Shown piece by piece: positions 31,780 to 43,158 of a stretch of 64,000 bases of DNA (positions within the stretch are counted from its first letter, which is position 1; each line of letters starts with the position of its first letter). The position numbers and the translations under genes are program-made. The DNA is taken from positions 42,306,001 to 42,370,000 of the forward strand of contig NC_088927.1 in NCBI RefSeq assembly GCF_038396675.1, given 5' to 3'. The notes under the pieces were generated by a model. It saw only the letters and a list, made by a program, of their open reading frames with translations. It was not told the DNA's origin and ran no database searches. Source of the stretch: Hydra vulgaris (Eukaryota; Cnidaria; Hydrozoa; Anthoathecata; Hydridae).

Positions 31780-34245
31780 CCGTGGTGTGACGTAAGAAAG
31801 TCCTAGTTTTCGATATCTCAAATTATAAGAGCGAATTAATACTAATAAATAATGAATTCGAATTCTTGCTTTTTGATAACATTGTAGAACAATAAATAAA
31901 TTTTCAGTTTTAACCTATTTTAGGCGTGATTACATTCAAAAAAGTCTTAACTTATGCTGTAATGTAGTTCGAGGTGATAACAATAAGAAAGTACTATAAT
32001 TTTGATTGGAATAAAAGAAAGTCCTAATAAGTAAAAAAGAAAATCCTAATGTTTAGTATTATGTATTTCTTGAATATTAAAATGACTAATACACTAAAGA
32101 CATTTTTCTGACAGAGATTTATTAATTCTACACATAACATAAAATTAAAAACTCCTTTCCATTATTCTACGTTTAATTTTACTTAATTTTAGACTTTTTA
32201 GCTGCTTTTTCTTGTTTTTCTTTCAAATTTTCTAGCCGAATTCGCTTTCTTTCCTGTTTCTCAGACTCAATTACAGCTTTTTTTCTCTTTCTTTCTTGCT
32301 TTTTATCAATTCTCTGTTATTCTACTTCTTCTTTAGCTCTCTTTTTCTTCTATAAACTAGCAATATATTCGTCAGATGTAATGACTGATGAAACTTTAGT
32401 TGCTTGTTTTGGTACTTTTTTACTCTGAAATTTTTCTGAACTAACAAATATTGACTCGAAAACATTGTCATTTGCTTGCAAAAGTCCTTGAACTGGTGCT
32501 AAAGCTGTCTCATTATATTCAATTGTTGATTCTGGTTGTGTTAAGTTCTCATTACTTACTAAAATTTCTTCTAATGGCGTTTCTAGAACCATGTTTTTTT
32601 CTCGAGTTGTGGGATCAACACCCTCTATTTTGTCAATTTTCTTCTGCCAGTAATAAGATAAGGCTTCTTGTTCTATTGCACCTGTTCAATACATATGAAT
32701 ACGATGGGTTCTAAAAGATTTTAATTGGCCATGCGTCATATCAGTTTCTGAATCATTTTTGGCTTTTTCGATTGGACTTAACAGTTCGGCTATAACCGGA
32801 GTTTCAGCGGATTCTATGAGATCCCTTTGAATTTCATTTTCTTGTACACTTAACGGGACTTTTGTAAGATCCAAATTTTCTAGTAAAAAAGGACACAAAC
32901 CGCAGCATTTAAATCCATTTGGTATTAAAGTTGAATTTTCCTGTGTTTTAGCAGTTGCAGTCTGGAGCAGGGCGCAAATGTTCTTTTTGGTAGACCAACT
33001 CCAAGGTTTTGCATTCTCCATTCTGTAACTATGTCGGTCCAAATATCTTTTGCAACATGAAAGTAAACTTGGTCCAATGGTTGTGCAAAATGGGTGCAAT
33101 TAGGTGGCAAACAAATAATGACAATACAATTTTCTCTGCAAAATTGTCCCAAATCTAAGGTTAAATGTGATTTGTGGCCATCTAAAAAAAGAATTAATGG
33201 CAATAGGGCATTATTTTTCCTTAAAAAATTAATGAAAGGTCCAGATATATAATCTTAAAATATTTGGGACATCTGGTAACCTTTGGCTGATTTACCCATA
33301 ACCCAATCTTGAGGAAAGTCAGCTGCAATTTCTGGTGGAATTCGCCTTTCATATGGACACAAAACCAAAGGTGGTGCAAATAAGTTACTTGCATTTACTG
33401 TTATTATAACTGAGAAACTTTCTTTATCACTATTTGCGGTGATGTAATACAATCGTTTTTTTTTTGTCCAATTGCATTTTTAGTAGATGGACACAGATCA
33501 AAAGATGACTCATCAAGATTTCAAATTCGATTGGGATCCTCAAACACAGACACTAAATCATTTTTATCCAAATACTCTGTTATTTTTTGGAACCACGTTT
33601 TAATATCTTGTTTGGAAACAAGTGTTCTATGTTTTGGAAGTGTCTAAGCCTTTCGAATCGAAAGTGTTGAATGTCTTGAAAGTGTTTTCGAATTGAAATG
33701 TTGAAAAGTTGCATGCCAAGCGAGTGCCAATTACTTTTTGGTCAAAGTTCATTTTATGTGCTAAAATAGATGCACCCTTAAGAAGAAGTTTCTTTGTGAC
33801 TGGCATACCAAAATTGGCCATATCAATTAGCCAATTTTTAATTTTAACCTCTACGGTTTTATCAAAAATTGTTAGACGCCCTATTTGACTCTTTGCTCGA
33901 CCTTGTGTTCGTTGAACAAGGGTTGTCTTAGGTATTTTATAAAATTTAGATGCTGCATATATTTTCATTGTCTTCTTTTTTATTTTATTCAATGCTTCAT
34001 CCATATCCTGTTGTGAATATGGCTTGTAAGATCTTTTTGGGCCTAAAACAAAAGATTAAACTATTTTTTTAAGACTAGGACTTTCTTTTGTATACGGTAA
34101 AAAAGAGGAAAAAAGTCCTAATGTAACAAATGATAAATTTTGTATACTATAAAATAAAAACAATTTATTTTATAATATACTAAATTCATCATTTGTTACA
34201 TTAGGACTTTCTTACAGCATCGGACTTTGTTAGGTCACACCACGG
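31780..34245. mobile_element. 2.5-kb pogo/Tigger-like element
   Basis: Left end TA|CCGTGGTGTGACGTAAGAAA, right end ...TTAGGTCACACCACGG|TA: clean TA duplication and matching termini, with extra AGTCCTA-type subterminal repeats at 34,075, 34,120 and 34,200. It contains one minus-strand transposase pseudogene. The solo end at 29,105 belongs to the same family. Confidence 0.85.
32190..34045 (-). pseudogene. Pogo/Tigger-like DDE transposase, broken
   Basis: From 34,045 on the minus strand: SYKPYSQQDMDEALNKIK and AASKFYKIPKTTLVQRTQGR (psq-type HTH), IKNWLIDMANFGMPVTKKLL (CENP-B-like second HTH), the first catalytic region NLDESSFDLCPS (33,520), SVIITVNASNLFAPPLVL, LILFLDGHKSHLTLDL (second Asp near 33,181), PPNCTHFAQPLDQVYF (third Asp), then an Asp/Glu-rich region and a very basic coiled tail (KKQERKRKKAV). 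This is the DDE_1 superfamily architecture. A TGA replaces Trp just before the NLDES box, and at least three frameshifts plus a TAG near 32,350 break the gene. An acceptor TTTTGTTTTAG precedes the first block, so there is probably a 5' exon. Confidence 0.75.
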
Positions 34246-34869
34246 TAGTAAACTATTATTTAAGAAAAAATAGAGTCACTTTTTTTTAACTTAGGTGGTA
34301 AACTTTCTACCAATAAAAAAAATTAATTAGTCATATAAATCGGCAGATCTCATGTTAGAATTAGGTTGTTCGGATTTCCGCAAGCTTAGGTACAATATAT
34401 CAAGTTTGATTAAAGATCGATGGTAAAATGAATATACCATTAATAGTTTTATTAATTATTGACAAGATATCTTTTTGAATTTATTTATTATTAATTTTTT
34501 TTATTAATTTTTTAACTTATTTAAATTTTATGCTAGATTTTGCTTTACAATGCTCTTATAATCAAAGATTTTGATGGCTTATCATAGTAACAGCCACAAA
34601 TAGTCATAAGGAATTCTCCACTGAACGTTAGCAAGAAAAAATTCCCAAGAAAAAATTTCCCTCGCGAAAAATTACCCTGAGAAAAAATCCCCCCGAATAA
34701 ATCTCCCAGTACTTTTTTTTTACAACGAATAAAATACACATTTTATTGACTAAATAAATAGGTAGAACACCCAAGAGTGCCGCTACATTGACTGAGGGTT
34801 TTGGTTTGGGTTGGCAATTTATAAAAATGCAATGGGGATTTTTTCCTAGAACCCATAAATTACGCAGCG

Positions 34870-35410
34870 CTAAATTTCACTGGTGGTTGAGACACTTTTG
34901 TACAAAATCGGTAGAAAACCTTGCTGGGTCGACAACACAAATTGCTTTAGCACGACTTCCATTGGACCTTCGGGCTCCAAAATCGATTGAAAATTGTTAA
35001 TCAACAATGAACATACATCGCTCGTATCGGTAGTGATGTTGCTATTAGCTGTTTCTAGCGATATAATAGTGTTCCTGACGCTCTGTTTGCTTTGTACATG
35101 TGCGTGTAAGCGTTTAAGGTTATTTTTGGACTCCCAGGTGAGTTTCTCTTTGTAGTTGTGCCTGGCAGATTTTACCATTTTTGTAAAGTTTTTGCATGGG
35201 GTGTAATGTGATTCTTTGAGTAATTTGTGCGTATCGCAACCTGCGTTAATGTACTTGGCCCATGAGACGCGTTTAGCCTTGACCACCTTATTAAGATCTG
35301 GTGTTAACCATTGCTCCTGTTTCTCAGTGATAGGAGTAGTTGTTGATGGGATGTGTAGTTTGATGGCTTCATAATACCCGTTTACTTGGAGCTGGTAGTT
35401 TAATCCATTT
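34870..35410 (-). mobile_element. LINE fragment, endonuclease-RT linker
   Basis: The minus strand encodes NGYYEAIKLHIPSTTTPITE, EQWLTPDL, KRVSWAKYINAG, SARHNYKEKLTWESKNNLKR and an ending like SLLINNFQSILEPEGP. This is the linker before RT in CR1/Jockey-type LINEs (R-x2-YE ... NF-SV). It is GC-richer than its surroundings, with one continuous open stretch of 138 codons. No RT motifs follow, so it is truncated at both ends. Confidence 0.65.
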
Positions 35411-36140
35411 ATTACTATTGTAATAAATACAAACTTTTATCCGTAAAATGATATACCTGAACCAGTTTTATATATTTTTGCGCAACCGCATTCACCATAA
35501 TTAAAATTAATCAAAAAACTTAAGATAAATGCAAGAGCACACTCAACGAAACAAAGTTTTTTTACTGACGATACTGCGCAAAATTTTTATGGCAAAATTT
35601 TTTATATTATTTTAGATAAGCATTTTATAGCTAAGGCCGCGTCTATTTTACTAGCATAGATAGCACGAGCATTTTTAGGATGAAGACTAATCCAAAGTAA
35701 CGGCCGTTCTGCTCAATCTGAGCAAATCTGCTCTGCTCTGCCGATTGTACCTACTTGGCGCGAGGGTGCTCAAACACATGTTATTTTTATAAAGATATTT
35801 TATTAAAGTTTTGTGCTTGATTTTGAACTGTCAATTGTCCTTAATTCAATTTATAATTGCTTAAATAGAAGCATTTTTTCAAGGAAAAATTAAGTAATTA
35901 TTACGAGTAAACAATATCACAATTTAAAGAAATGTTGTTTACGTTTTTTTTTAACTATTTACACTATTCAAGTTGAGTAGATTTTAAAATTTTTTTTTGC
36001 AATTAACTAATATTGGGACCCAATATTAGTAAATTCGTAGAAAAAATTATTTATATAAGCTGTCTATAATTATTGTCTATATAATCTACAGTTTTGATTT
36101 CATGAAAATCTCGTTACTATCCAAGCACTCAAAGACATTA
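35411..36140. other. Unassigned sequence
   Basis: No gene supported. 35,700-35,760 (CTGCTCTGCTCTGCCGATTG, TACCTACTTGGCGCGAGGG) resembles the reverse complement of 30,515-30,565 and may be the partner end of a decayed element. Confidence 0.35.
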
Positions 36141-36144
36141 AACG

Positions 36145-36440
36145 TGACACTAAACGTGACGCTTTGGACAAGAAAATTTATTATGTATGTTATAATATAT
36201 GTAAGGAATTTGATACTAAGAGTATTACTGTAGATCTTGAAATTCTTTTAAGTAAAAGTTACAGCATGGAATCAGAGCAATTGCTCACATTTGGTTTAAA
36301 TCATATCTCTTAAGCCATTCTCAATTTGCTACCATTTCCAATACCTCTTCTAATATTAAATCCCTACTTATAAGTGTTCCCCAGGATTAAATCTTCTTAT
36401 CTTCTCTGAAGATTGAATCCTCTGTTTTCTCCTTTTTCTT
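36145..36440 (+). mobile_element. LINE RT fragment
   Basis: One plus frame gives HGIRAIAHIWFKSYLLSHSQ, FATISNTSSNIKSLLISVPQ, then a stop in place of GS. This is the RT region between the AFD and YADD boxes (YGI-G ... WF-SYL--R-Q ... VPQG). It is flanked by decayed sequence; the rest of the element is not recognisable. Confidence 0.6.
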
Positions 36441-36509
36441 ATTTATTTTAATGTCCTAAACACATATACAAAATTTTCAAAAGAAAAAATTGTTTTGTTC
36501 AAAACAAAA

Positions 36510-36577
36510 GATTTTTCAATTATTAAAACATTCTCATCAGCAATTGCTGATGAAAACGTTCCAATAATTGAAAAATC
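36510..36577. repeat. 68-bp nearly perfect palindrome
   Basis: GATTTTTCAATTATT at the left is matched by AATAATTGAAAAATC at the right, and the centre TTCTCATCAGCAATTGCTGA is itself palindromic. Strong cruciform or hairpin potential within the degenerate LINE region. Confidence 0.8.
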
Positions 36578-36679
36578 AGTTAAAAAACTAAATCAACATC
36601 TTAACTATGATCTGGCCTGTGCTTGGTTTAATAGTCAAGATCCAATGAAATATCCTTTTTGTTAAAAAGACTGAAATAA

Positions 36680-37921
36680 TTTTCTAGATATGGAGCACAA
36701 TTCTATTGTGCTCCATATTATATACACAAAGTATACAAAAAGCATAATTAATCTTTAAAATTAATCAATGTAATTGATTTGTTTTAAAATGAATTATTCT
36801 TATTGAAAATGATAATAATTTATTTTTAAACAGATTTGATTTAAACATTCTTTGCATCCTCTCAAATATTATGAAACTAAAAAATTAATATTTCTTATTT
36901 ATTGAATTGCACGTAATAACTTACCAGAAGCTTTAATAATTACTAACAATTTAATAATACACCATCGAATTATAAGATTGATATCAACAGCTAAACCAAT
37001 ACTTTTAAAACAAACGCTTAAGTATGGCATTAATTACATTAAATTGTTTAATTATCTTCCTAAATAAAATAAACTACATTAAAAAAAAAAGGTAAATTGA
37101 ATTCTCTTTATGAACAAAATTAAAGAACTTATCTAAGCCAATAATTACAATTAAAGTTTTATTGATTTATTGATTTTTATCTTTATCATAGTATTGCTTT
37201 ATTGATCTTTATCTGTATACCTGATCTTTAAATGTATCTAGAGTCTGTATCTGTCTTAATATGTATCTATCTTGCCCTCTTCCTATATTCCTCAGAACTC
37301 ATTTTTATCACAATCTTATTATCTTTAATATTGTAACTATTAATAATGTTATTGTTGTTTTATTATTCCTATAATAATTGTTCTTTACTAAAATTGTTGT
37401 TGTTATTGTTGTTGTTGTTATTGTTGCTTCTAAAATTTTATTACTATTATTACTATAATTGCTAAAATTATTGCTGTTAATTATTTATTACTAGTACAAT
37501 TCTCATTATAAAAATAGTAATATCATTAGTAGATTGATGTAGCTGCCCCTTTTTTTGTTTATTGTCCATATATCAGCTGATCTATGTAATGAAATCTCCG
37601 CAACTTCCTTAAATGTAAAGTTTAAACATTTGTCATCTGTTCCCATAAATTTAAAAGGCTTTAGAAAACCAGGAACAAATTTTTCACCCGGGCACAAATT
37701 TTATTTCAGTACTATCAACAAGAACCGGAAAAGTTTATAAATGTTTTTTTTTTTAAGTTTTATAGATTTAGATCAATCCATTATTAATATGATTTTTTAA
37801 ATACTATATTACTAGTATAGTTACTTTTTAACTTTGTTAATACTTGTAGTTATAATTCTTAATTGATTTATATTTATAAATTTTTATTTCCATATATATT
37901 AACAGTAATATAGTTTTTGAA
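36680..37921. other. AT-rich spacer upstream of the host gene
   Basis: No gene supported. Trinucleotide-like (TTG/TTA)n runs occur at 37,350-37,480. Overlapping open stretches on both strands at 37,506-37,740 could not be assigned. The promoter of the plus-strand gene starting at 37,922 should lie here. Confidence 0.4.
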
Positions 37922-37952
37922 ATGGTTGTTCAACAAAGCACTGATTTTCAAG
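37922..37952 (+). CDS. Exon 1 of plus-strand host gene
   Basis: ATG GTT GTT starts MVVQQSTDFQ and ends one base into the next codon at the donor CAAG|GTATGAG. Splicing to 38,577 gives ...DFQALSSYLLDSK. Upstream sequence is AT-rich with no longer in-frame extension, so this ATG is the best start. Confidence 0.6.
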
Positions 37953-38369
37953 GTATGAGCTTATACTTAAATTTTTATTTTTCAGCTATTTTTAGAAGTT
38001 TATATTAAAATTTTTTTTTTTAAATTTACTAACATATCTAATATTTCAACATATACATATACAATTTTTTACATATAAATCAAGAAAATTAAGCTTTTTG
38101 AAAGCATTGTTACAATTATTTTTTGCATTGTTTTTTTTTCAATATATAACTTTAAAAATTGAAAAATTCAAAGAAAAAAAAGCAAAAAATCTGGCAACAT
38201 TAAATATTTCACATGTATTATGAAATGCCAGAGTCTTGCCTTATATGGAAAAATGCTTCAAGAAATCTAAGTAAAATGAGGTTTAGAATTTTCAGTGCAG
38301 TTGTAAAAAAAAATGAAAACAAAAAAAGGTAAAAAAATTAGAAAACAATGCATTATTTTGGCTAAATAA

Positions 38370-38411
38370 CAAGCAAGACAAAAAAAACTGTAAAGTTTTT
38401 TGTCTTGCTTG
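38370..38411. repeat. Hairpin with ~18-bp arms
   Basis: CAAGCAAGACAAAAAAAACT, a four-base loop, AGTTTTTTGTCTTGCTTG. Lies in intron 1 of the host gene. Confidence 0.75.
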
Positions 38412-38576
38412 TAATCAAGGAAAAAAGAAAGTTCAATCTAAGTGAAAATTTTGGCTTACGTTATAATTTTTTTAGAATTTTTGAAAGAATTAACTTGAAT
38501 AATTAGTCAGATTAATAAAGGTTTTTTTAATGTACTTAAATTTTTTAAGATGTTTTACATTTTTTTTCAATTTTAG

Positions 38577-38739
38577 CATTATCTTCATACTTGCTCGATT
38601 CTAAAGTCAATGTTGAATCCAAAATTGAAAAATTGGGTGTTTTAAAAGACAAAGATTATCTTGTAGATTCCAACAAAAAGTTTCAGTTTCTTTTAGACTG
38701 GATTTGTTCAACAATAGATTTCCAATCAAAATCTGACAA
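38577..38739 (+). CDS. Exon 2 of plus-strand host gene
   Basis: Acceptor CAATTTTAG|CA, donor GACAA|GTATGT. It encodes ALSSYLLDSKVNVESKIEKL, then KDKDYLVDSNKKFQFLLDWI and CSTIDFQSKSD. Entry phase 1, exit phase 2. Helical and Leu/Lys-rich; composition like an alpha-solenoid (HEAT/ARM-type) N-terminus. No stop or shift. The protein family was not identified. Confidence 0.65.
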
Positions 38740-39054
38740 GTATGTTCAAAAACTATTCTATTTTAACTATTCAAGATTATTTAAATAAAAAAATTTTAGA
38801 AGACTAAAATTCTCTTGCTCAAAAAAGTTTTTCTTAGTAAAAATGAATTTTTAAAAAAGCTTGCATATTTCTAGAAGAGATTATATCCTGATAAATCAAA
38901 TGAAAATAAAATGCAGTTTAAAATATTGTTATGTTTGAATAACTTTTAATCATTGGTTTTTTTTAAAGTTTTTATTTTACGCGAAGGCTTTAAAGGGATC
39001 CTAAACCTCTGAGACATGTTATGTTCATATTAAAGAAAATGATAAAAAAAAAAC

Positions 39055-39500
39055 TTTTGTGCTAATTTTTTTTGATTAAAATAAAAGTATAAATGCATAC
39101 CAAGAAAAGCTAACTTTTTTTTTTGTCGAAGCTTGTCTTCTTTGTTTTGTTGTAGGCCAGATAGTCTTTATAATATATGCTGCAACCTACAGACTTGATA
39201 GTTAATTCAGCGAGTTTCATTCACAAGAGTTTTTGTAAGATAACATCATTGATTTTATTGTTTGTTTATGAAAGATTCAGTTAACAAACAAAAAAAATCA
39301 ATGATGTACTTAAACTCATAGAAATAAAACGCACTTGAATAAATGATCAAATCTGTAATTTGTGGCGCATATTATGAAGGCTATTAGGCCTACAACAAAA
39401 AAAAAAACTGAGCTTCGATTAAAACAAAAAAAGTTAGTTTTTCTTGGTATGCATTTATTATTTTGTTTTGATCAAAAATATTTAGCTCATGTTGTGCTCA
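39055..39500. repeat. Foldback with ~200-bp inverted arms
   Basis: The left arm (AAATGCATACCAAGAAAAGC ... GTTGTAGGCC) and right arm (GGCCTACAACAAAAAAAA ... CTTGGTATGCATTT) are inverted copies around a central hairpin (ATCATTGATTTT...AAATCAATGATG) at 39,245-39,306. Absent from the homologous element at 53-54 kb, so it is a separate insertion or a local inverted duplication. Confidence 0.8.
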
Positions 39501-39549
39501 AATTAAATGACAAAAAAAAACATTTTTTTTTTTTGTCATTTAATTTGAG
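39497..39549. repeat. Hairpin with >20-bp arms
   Basis: CTCAAATTAAATGACAAAAA is matched by TTTTTGTCATTTAATTTGAG across an A/T-run loop. Adjoins the right end of the foldback. Confidence 0.8.
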
Positions 39550-40022
39550 TTTAATGTGTTTTTCATGATAAATTTAAACATTTGAAACTATTTTCCATGT
39601 CTTTTTAAAAGTCATTTTAAAGATTATTTTTTTAAAATTATTTTAAATTATAAATAAGTTAAATTAAATCTTCTGTTGCAATGTAACAATTTAATTGCTT
39701 TATTTTTTGTTTCTATTTTTACAAAGAGTTGTTTAAATTTTTTTTCTTTGACTTGACTTACTAATCAGAGCATAAAACAATTAAAAATTACTATTTTAAA
39801 AAAACTGATATTTTTTTAAACAAATTTTTTTTTTGCAACTTTTTGGAAAGAGTAAATGTTCATACAATTCAAAAATAATATATAACACTTTTTAACAATT
39901 TAAATAAAATTTGTTCATTCCTTAAACAATCAATAAGTTTCAAAGTAATTTATTTTGAATGCAATAAAAAATGTAACAATAAGTAATTTTTGGGAGTTTG
40001 AGTTTTTTTGAGTTTTATTTTA

Positions 40023-42925
40023 GGGGAGAGAGGGGAGCATTGGGCACTTTTTCACGTAAATGATAATAAAACTGTTATTTTTTATTATAATCAAAATTTT
40101 ATTTCAAGTATATCTAGCACACATTTAGCAGTAATTATTGCTAAGAAGAGTTTTAGTATTATAATTACTCGCAAAGTTACAAAAGATTTTCTAACACATG
40201 TCCAAAGTGTCCAAACCTCCCTGTGGTTGGGAGGTTTGGGCATCCCTGTGAAGAGGTTTGGGCACTGTATTTAATATGCACGATATTGTTTTAATATACC
40301 ATTATGCTTCAGTATTACATAGCATTTCTATAAAAAATTGTAATACAACTTGTAAGACAAAACTTTCTTATCATAGACTTTACAAAAAAATAAACAATGT
40401 CACTTGGAATCAATACTGCACGATGTTGGACTTAATAAGACTTATCTTAAATTTGGTATGACCCAAAGAGGTTTATCAAATTTATATTTTAGACTGCCAC
40501 GTTTTATCCATGTTGTTGGTGTAGGCAATTTTGTCTTTATATCCTCCAGGGGGACGCTGGCTACGTCCTCGATGTCAGGAAACATAAACGTATTTCTTAT
40601 CTTACTCTCTCTTATGAATTTGACAGTTGCCATGGAGTGATTAACCACTTCGACTATTCCAACATAATGGTAAACAGTTTTTTTGGTGTCAAATTTAACT
40701 AACACAAAATGATTTATCTGGAATTTTCATCCAGAACAATCACATCGTCTACATCAAAGTCTTCGATGAATCAATTTCAACAAGGTCTTCGTCAGAAACG
40801 GAAACATTTTCTATTTCATCATCACTGCTAATCTTCGTGCTTTTCTCGTTTTTAGAGCATTTTCGATTTTTGTTGAGCTCTTTGATCTGATCTTTTCTTT
40901 GTCTTTTCTTTATTGATTTGATGTTCTCTTCTCGGGTGTGTCTGTCAATATTATAGTTTTTCCTTTCTTCCGTTTCATGCCATCCAATTTCCTGGGGCCG
41001 GCTTTCGGAAATGGTCTTACTAATTCAGGTTTTACATTGACAGTGCCCCTAGTCTGGCTTTTAGATAGAGATTCCAGTTGAGATGGCCCAGTGACTTCCA
41101 CATTTGAACTTGTACAATCCTCTAGACTCAGATTTTCTGTTGAAGGCTGTTCCATGATAGGTTGTTCTGAAATCGATTTTTCTGTAGCAACATTATTCTT
41201 CGGCAAGCAGCGATCAGTTATAGAAGAACAAACAAAATCTTCATCAGAGTAAATGTTTGAATTGAATGGCCAAATGCCAGGTTTTTTAAATCCCGTTTGA
41301 ATATTTTGCAACTTGAAGTGGGATGGCTTTTGCTGCTAATTTCAGGGTTTCATAAATTGTTACCATTTTGCCAGGATTGCTTACCATCCAATCTGTTACA
41401 ACTGTTATAATAAGTTTTGAGTGATCCATAGACAGTCAGGTCTAGGGGTTGCAGTTTATGGCTGCAGTGCGGTGGGAAAGTCATTAAAACAATGCCTGAT
41501 TCTTTACAAAAATCGAGAACTGGTACTGAAATATGGCTCTCGTGATTGTCCAGCAGCAATAGAACTGGTGAGGAAGGCGTTGGTTTTGCGTGTTTTGCAA
41601 AATGGTATATATATTTTAAAAAACATGGTGCTGTCATCCACCCTGAAGAATGTGCTGCTCCATCTGAACCAACAGGTGCATCATTTAGCATATATATTTT
41701 GAAATTAACCCGTGGGAATATGAAAAGGTGGTATTGAGATACCCAATGCATTAATACCACAGCAAACCGTTACAAGTGTCCCTCTTTCAGCTGACATTAC
41801 TTGCCCAACTTGCTTAGTGCCTCTGAGAGCAATCACTTTCTGGGTTCGTTGTACTGTCTGATACTGAGTTTCGTCCTGATATTGTAAATAGACTCAGGGC
41901 CGAAGCAATGCTGTTCATATACAGTTTTAAGATTTTCAAAAAAATCTCCAACATTTTTCTTATTGAAACTTGTGGCACGTGAGAGACTGGTAGCTTCTGG
42001 TGTCCTTATAGAAAGCTGAGGTTGTCTTTAAAAAAATCCCTTTAGCCAATCATTGGGTGCAAGTTTCTTCTCTGTCCAGTTGTCTGGTATTTTTTTATTA
42101 ATGGCAGTGGCGTATTCGTAAACCAATTCGCGTGCCTTCAGCTTTGACATTCCATGGTTTAGTTTAAACAGTGTTACAAGATATTCTGAAATTTTTTCTT
42201 CTTCATCTTTCGTGAATATTTTGGATGATATTAATTTAGAAGAAATATCTTTCACAACGCCACCCTGTTTTATGTATCTTTGAAGGTTAGGCCTGGGTAT
42301 ATCATATTTAATCGCAGTAGTTTTAGTTTTCCTCCTTTAGAAACCTCTTCCAATGCGCACAAAATAACATCTTTAGGGATTTCACGTTGTTTATTTTTCT
42401 TTTTTAATGAAAACAACATTGTCCTGAAAAGAAATGATTAAACATTCAATTCAATAGGCATAGCGAAAAAGCACAAATGTATGACACCAAAACACACTAA
42501 AAAAAGAGGGAGCATTGGGCATGCCCAAACCTCCCTCCTACCTGCATGCCCAATGCTCCCCATAACCTCACTTTTCAAATAGATTTGAATAAGTTTATTT
42601 TTATCAAATGTTGAATCCTAATTGCCAGGTAAATACAATGTTCATTAAATGCAAAAGAAAAAGTTAACACAGATACTTACACTTTCTTGCAGATTTCTTT
42701 GTTATCTTTCTTCAAATCCCAAACAAAATATTTACTTTAGTACACAACAAACCGTTAAGCGCATGTAACTTGACAACGAAGTGAAATGACAGCTGACACT
42801 TTGACTAAGTGGTGTTGCAAGTTATAAAACTATAGTGCTATGGTAGAAAACAAAAATATCTAAAATAGATTTTGAGAAATGAGGGGTGCCCAAATATCCC
42901 GACTGCCCAATTCTCCTCCCTCCCC
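40023..42925. mobile_element. 2.9-kb pogo/Tigger-like element
   Basis: Left end TA|GGGGAGAGAGGGGAGCATTG with GGCAC; right end ...GCCCAATTCTCCTCCCTCCCC|TA. TA duplication and matching TIR (~25 bp). The terminal motif GGGAGCATTGGGCA recurs internally at about 42,510-42,560 as an inverted pair, and GGTTTGGGCA repeats lie at 40,225-40,265. Encodes a broken minus-strand transposase. Confidence 0.85.
40442..42410 (-). pseudogene. Pogo/Tigger-like transposase, broken
   Basis: From 42,410 on the minus strand: QREIPKDVILCALEEVSKGG (HTH region), then after a frameshift KDISSKLISSKIFTKDEEEK and KARELVYEYATAINKKIPDN; then [17 protein letters not shown], the first catalytic box [73 protein letters not shown] (second Asp) and PPHCSHKLQPLDLTVYG (third Asp). 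C-terminal blocks include KKPGIWPFN and FDTKKTVYHYVGIVEVVNHS. All three catalytic Asp are present but frameshifts near 42,270, 41,890 and 41,760 and stops near 40,730-40,900 break the gene. Family known from DDE_1 transposases. Confidence 0.8.
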
Positions 42926-43158
42926 TAGTGCTTATATATATTTTCTTTTTCATAAGGAATTGTTTTCTTTTTTCTTTCTTTCTTTCTTTTTTTTTTAGTT
43001 TTCTTCCTAGTTCAAGTTTAGCTTTGTGTTTCTTTTTATAAAATCTTCCCATTTTTAAAATAAAAAAATAAAAACAGTCATGGTTAAGTTTTCAGAAAAA
43101 AAATAATTTATGTGGTCAGCAATAGTGCTCAATGGCACACCATTTCTGTCCAAGCCTG

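Larger units (their letters stand above)
38935..43158 (-). mobile_element. Older CAGGCTTGG-family element split by later insertions
   Basis: Blocks at 38,935-39,000, 39,560-40,020 and 42,930-43,158 match, in order, the reverse complement of the intact copy at 53,030-54,041 (for example TTCTTCCTAGTT(C/T)AAGTTTAG; GTCAGCAATAGTGCT). Its end reads CTGTCCAAGCCTG at 43,146-43,158; the other terminus is missing. A foldback sequence (39,055-39,500) and a complete pogo-like element (40,023-42,925) interrupt it. Confidence 0.7.

Noticed and set aside
34545-34739. Gly/Phe-rich repetitive open frame
   Set aside because: Produced by a degenerate GGGAAATTTTT-type simple repeat on the minus strand.
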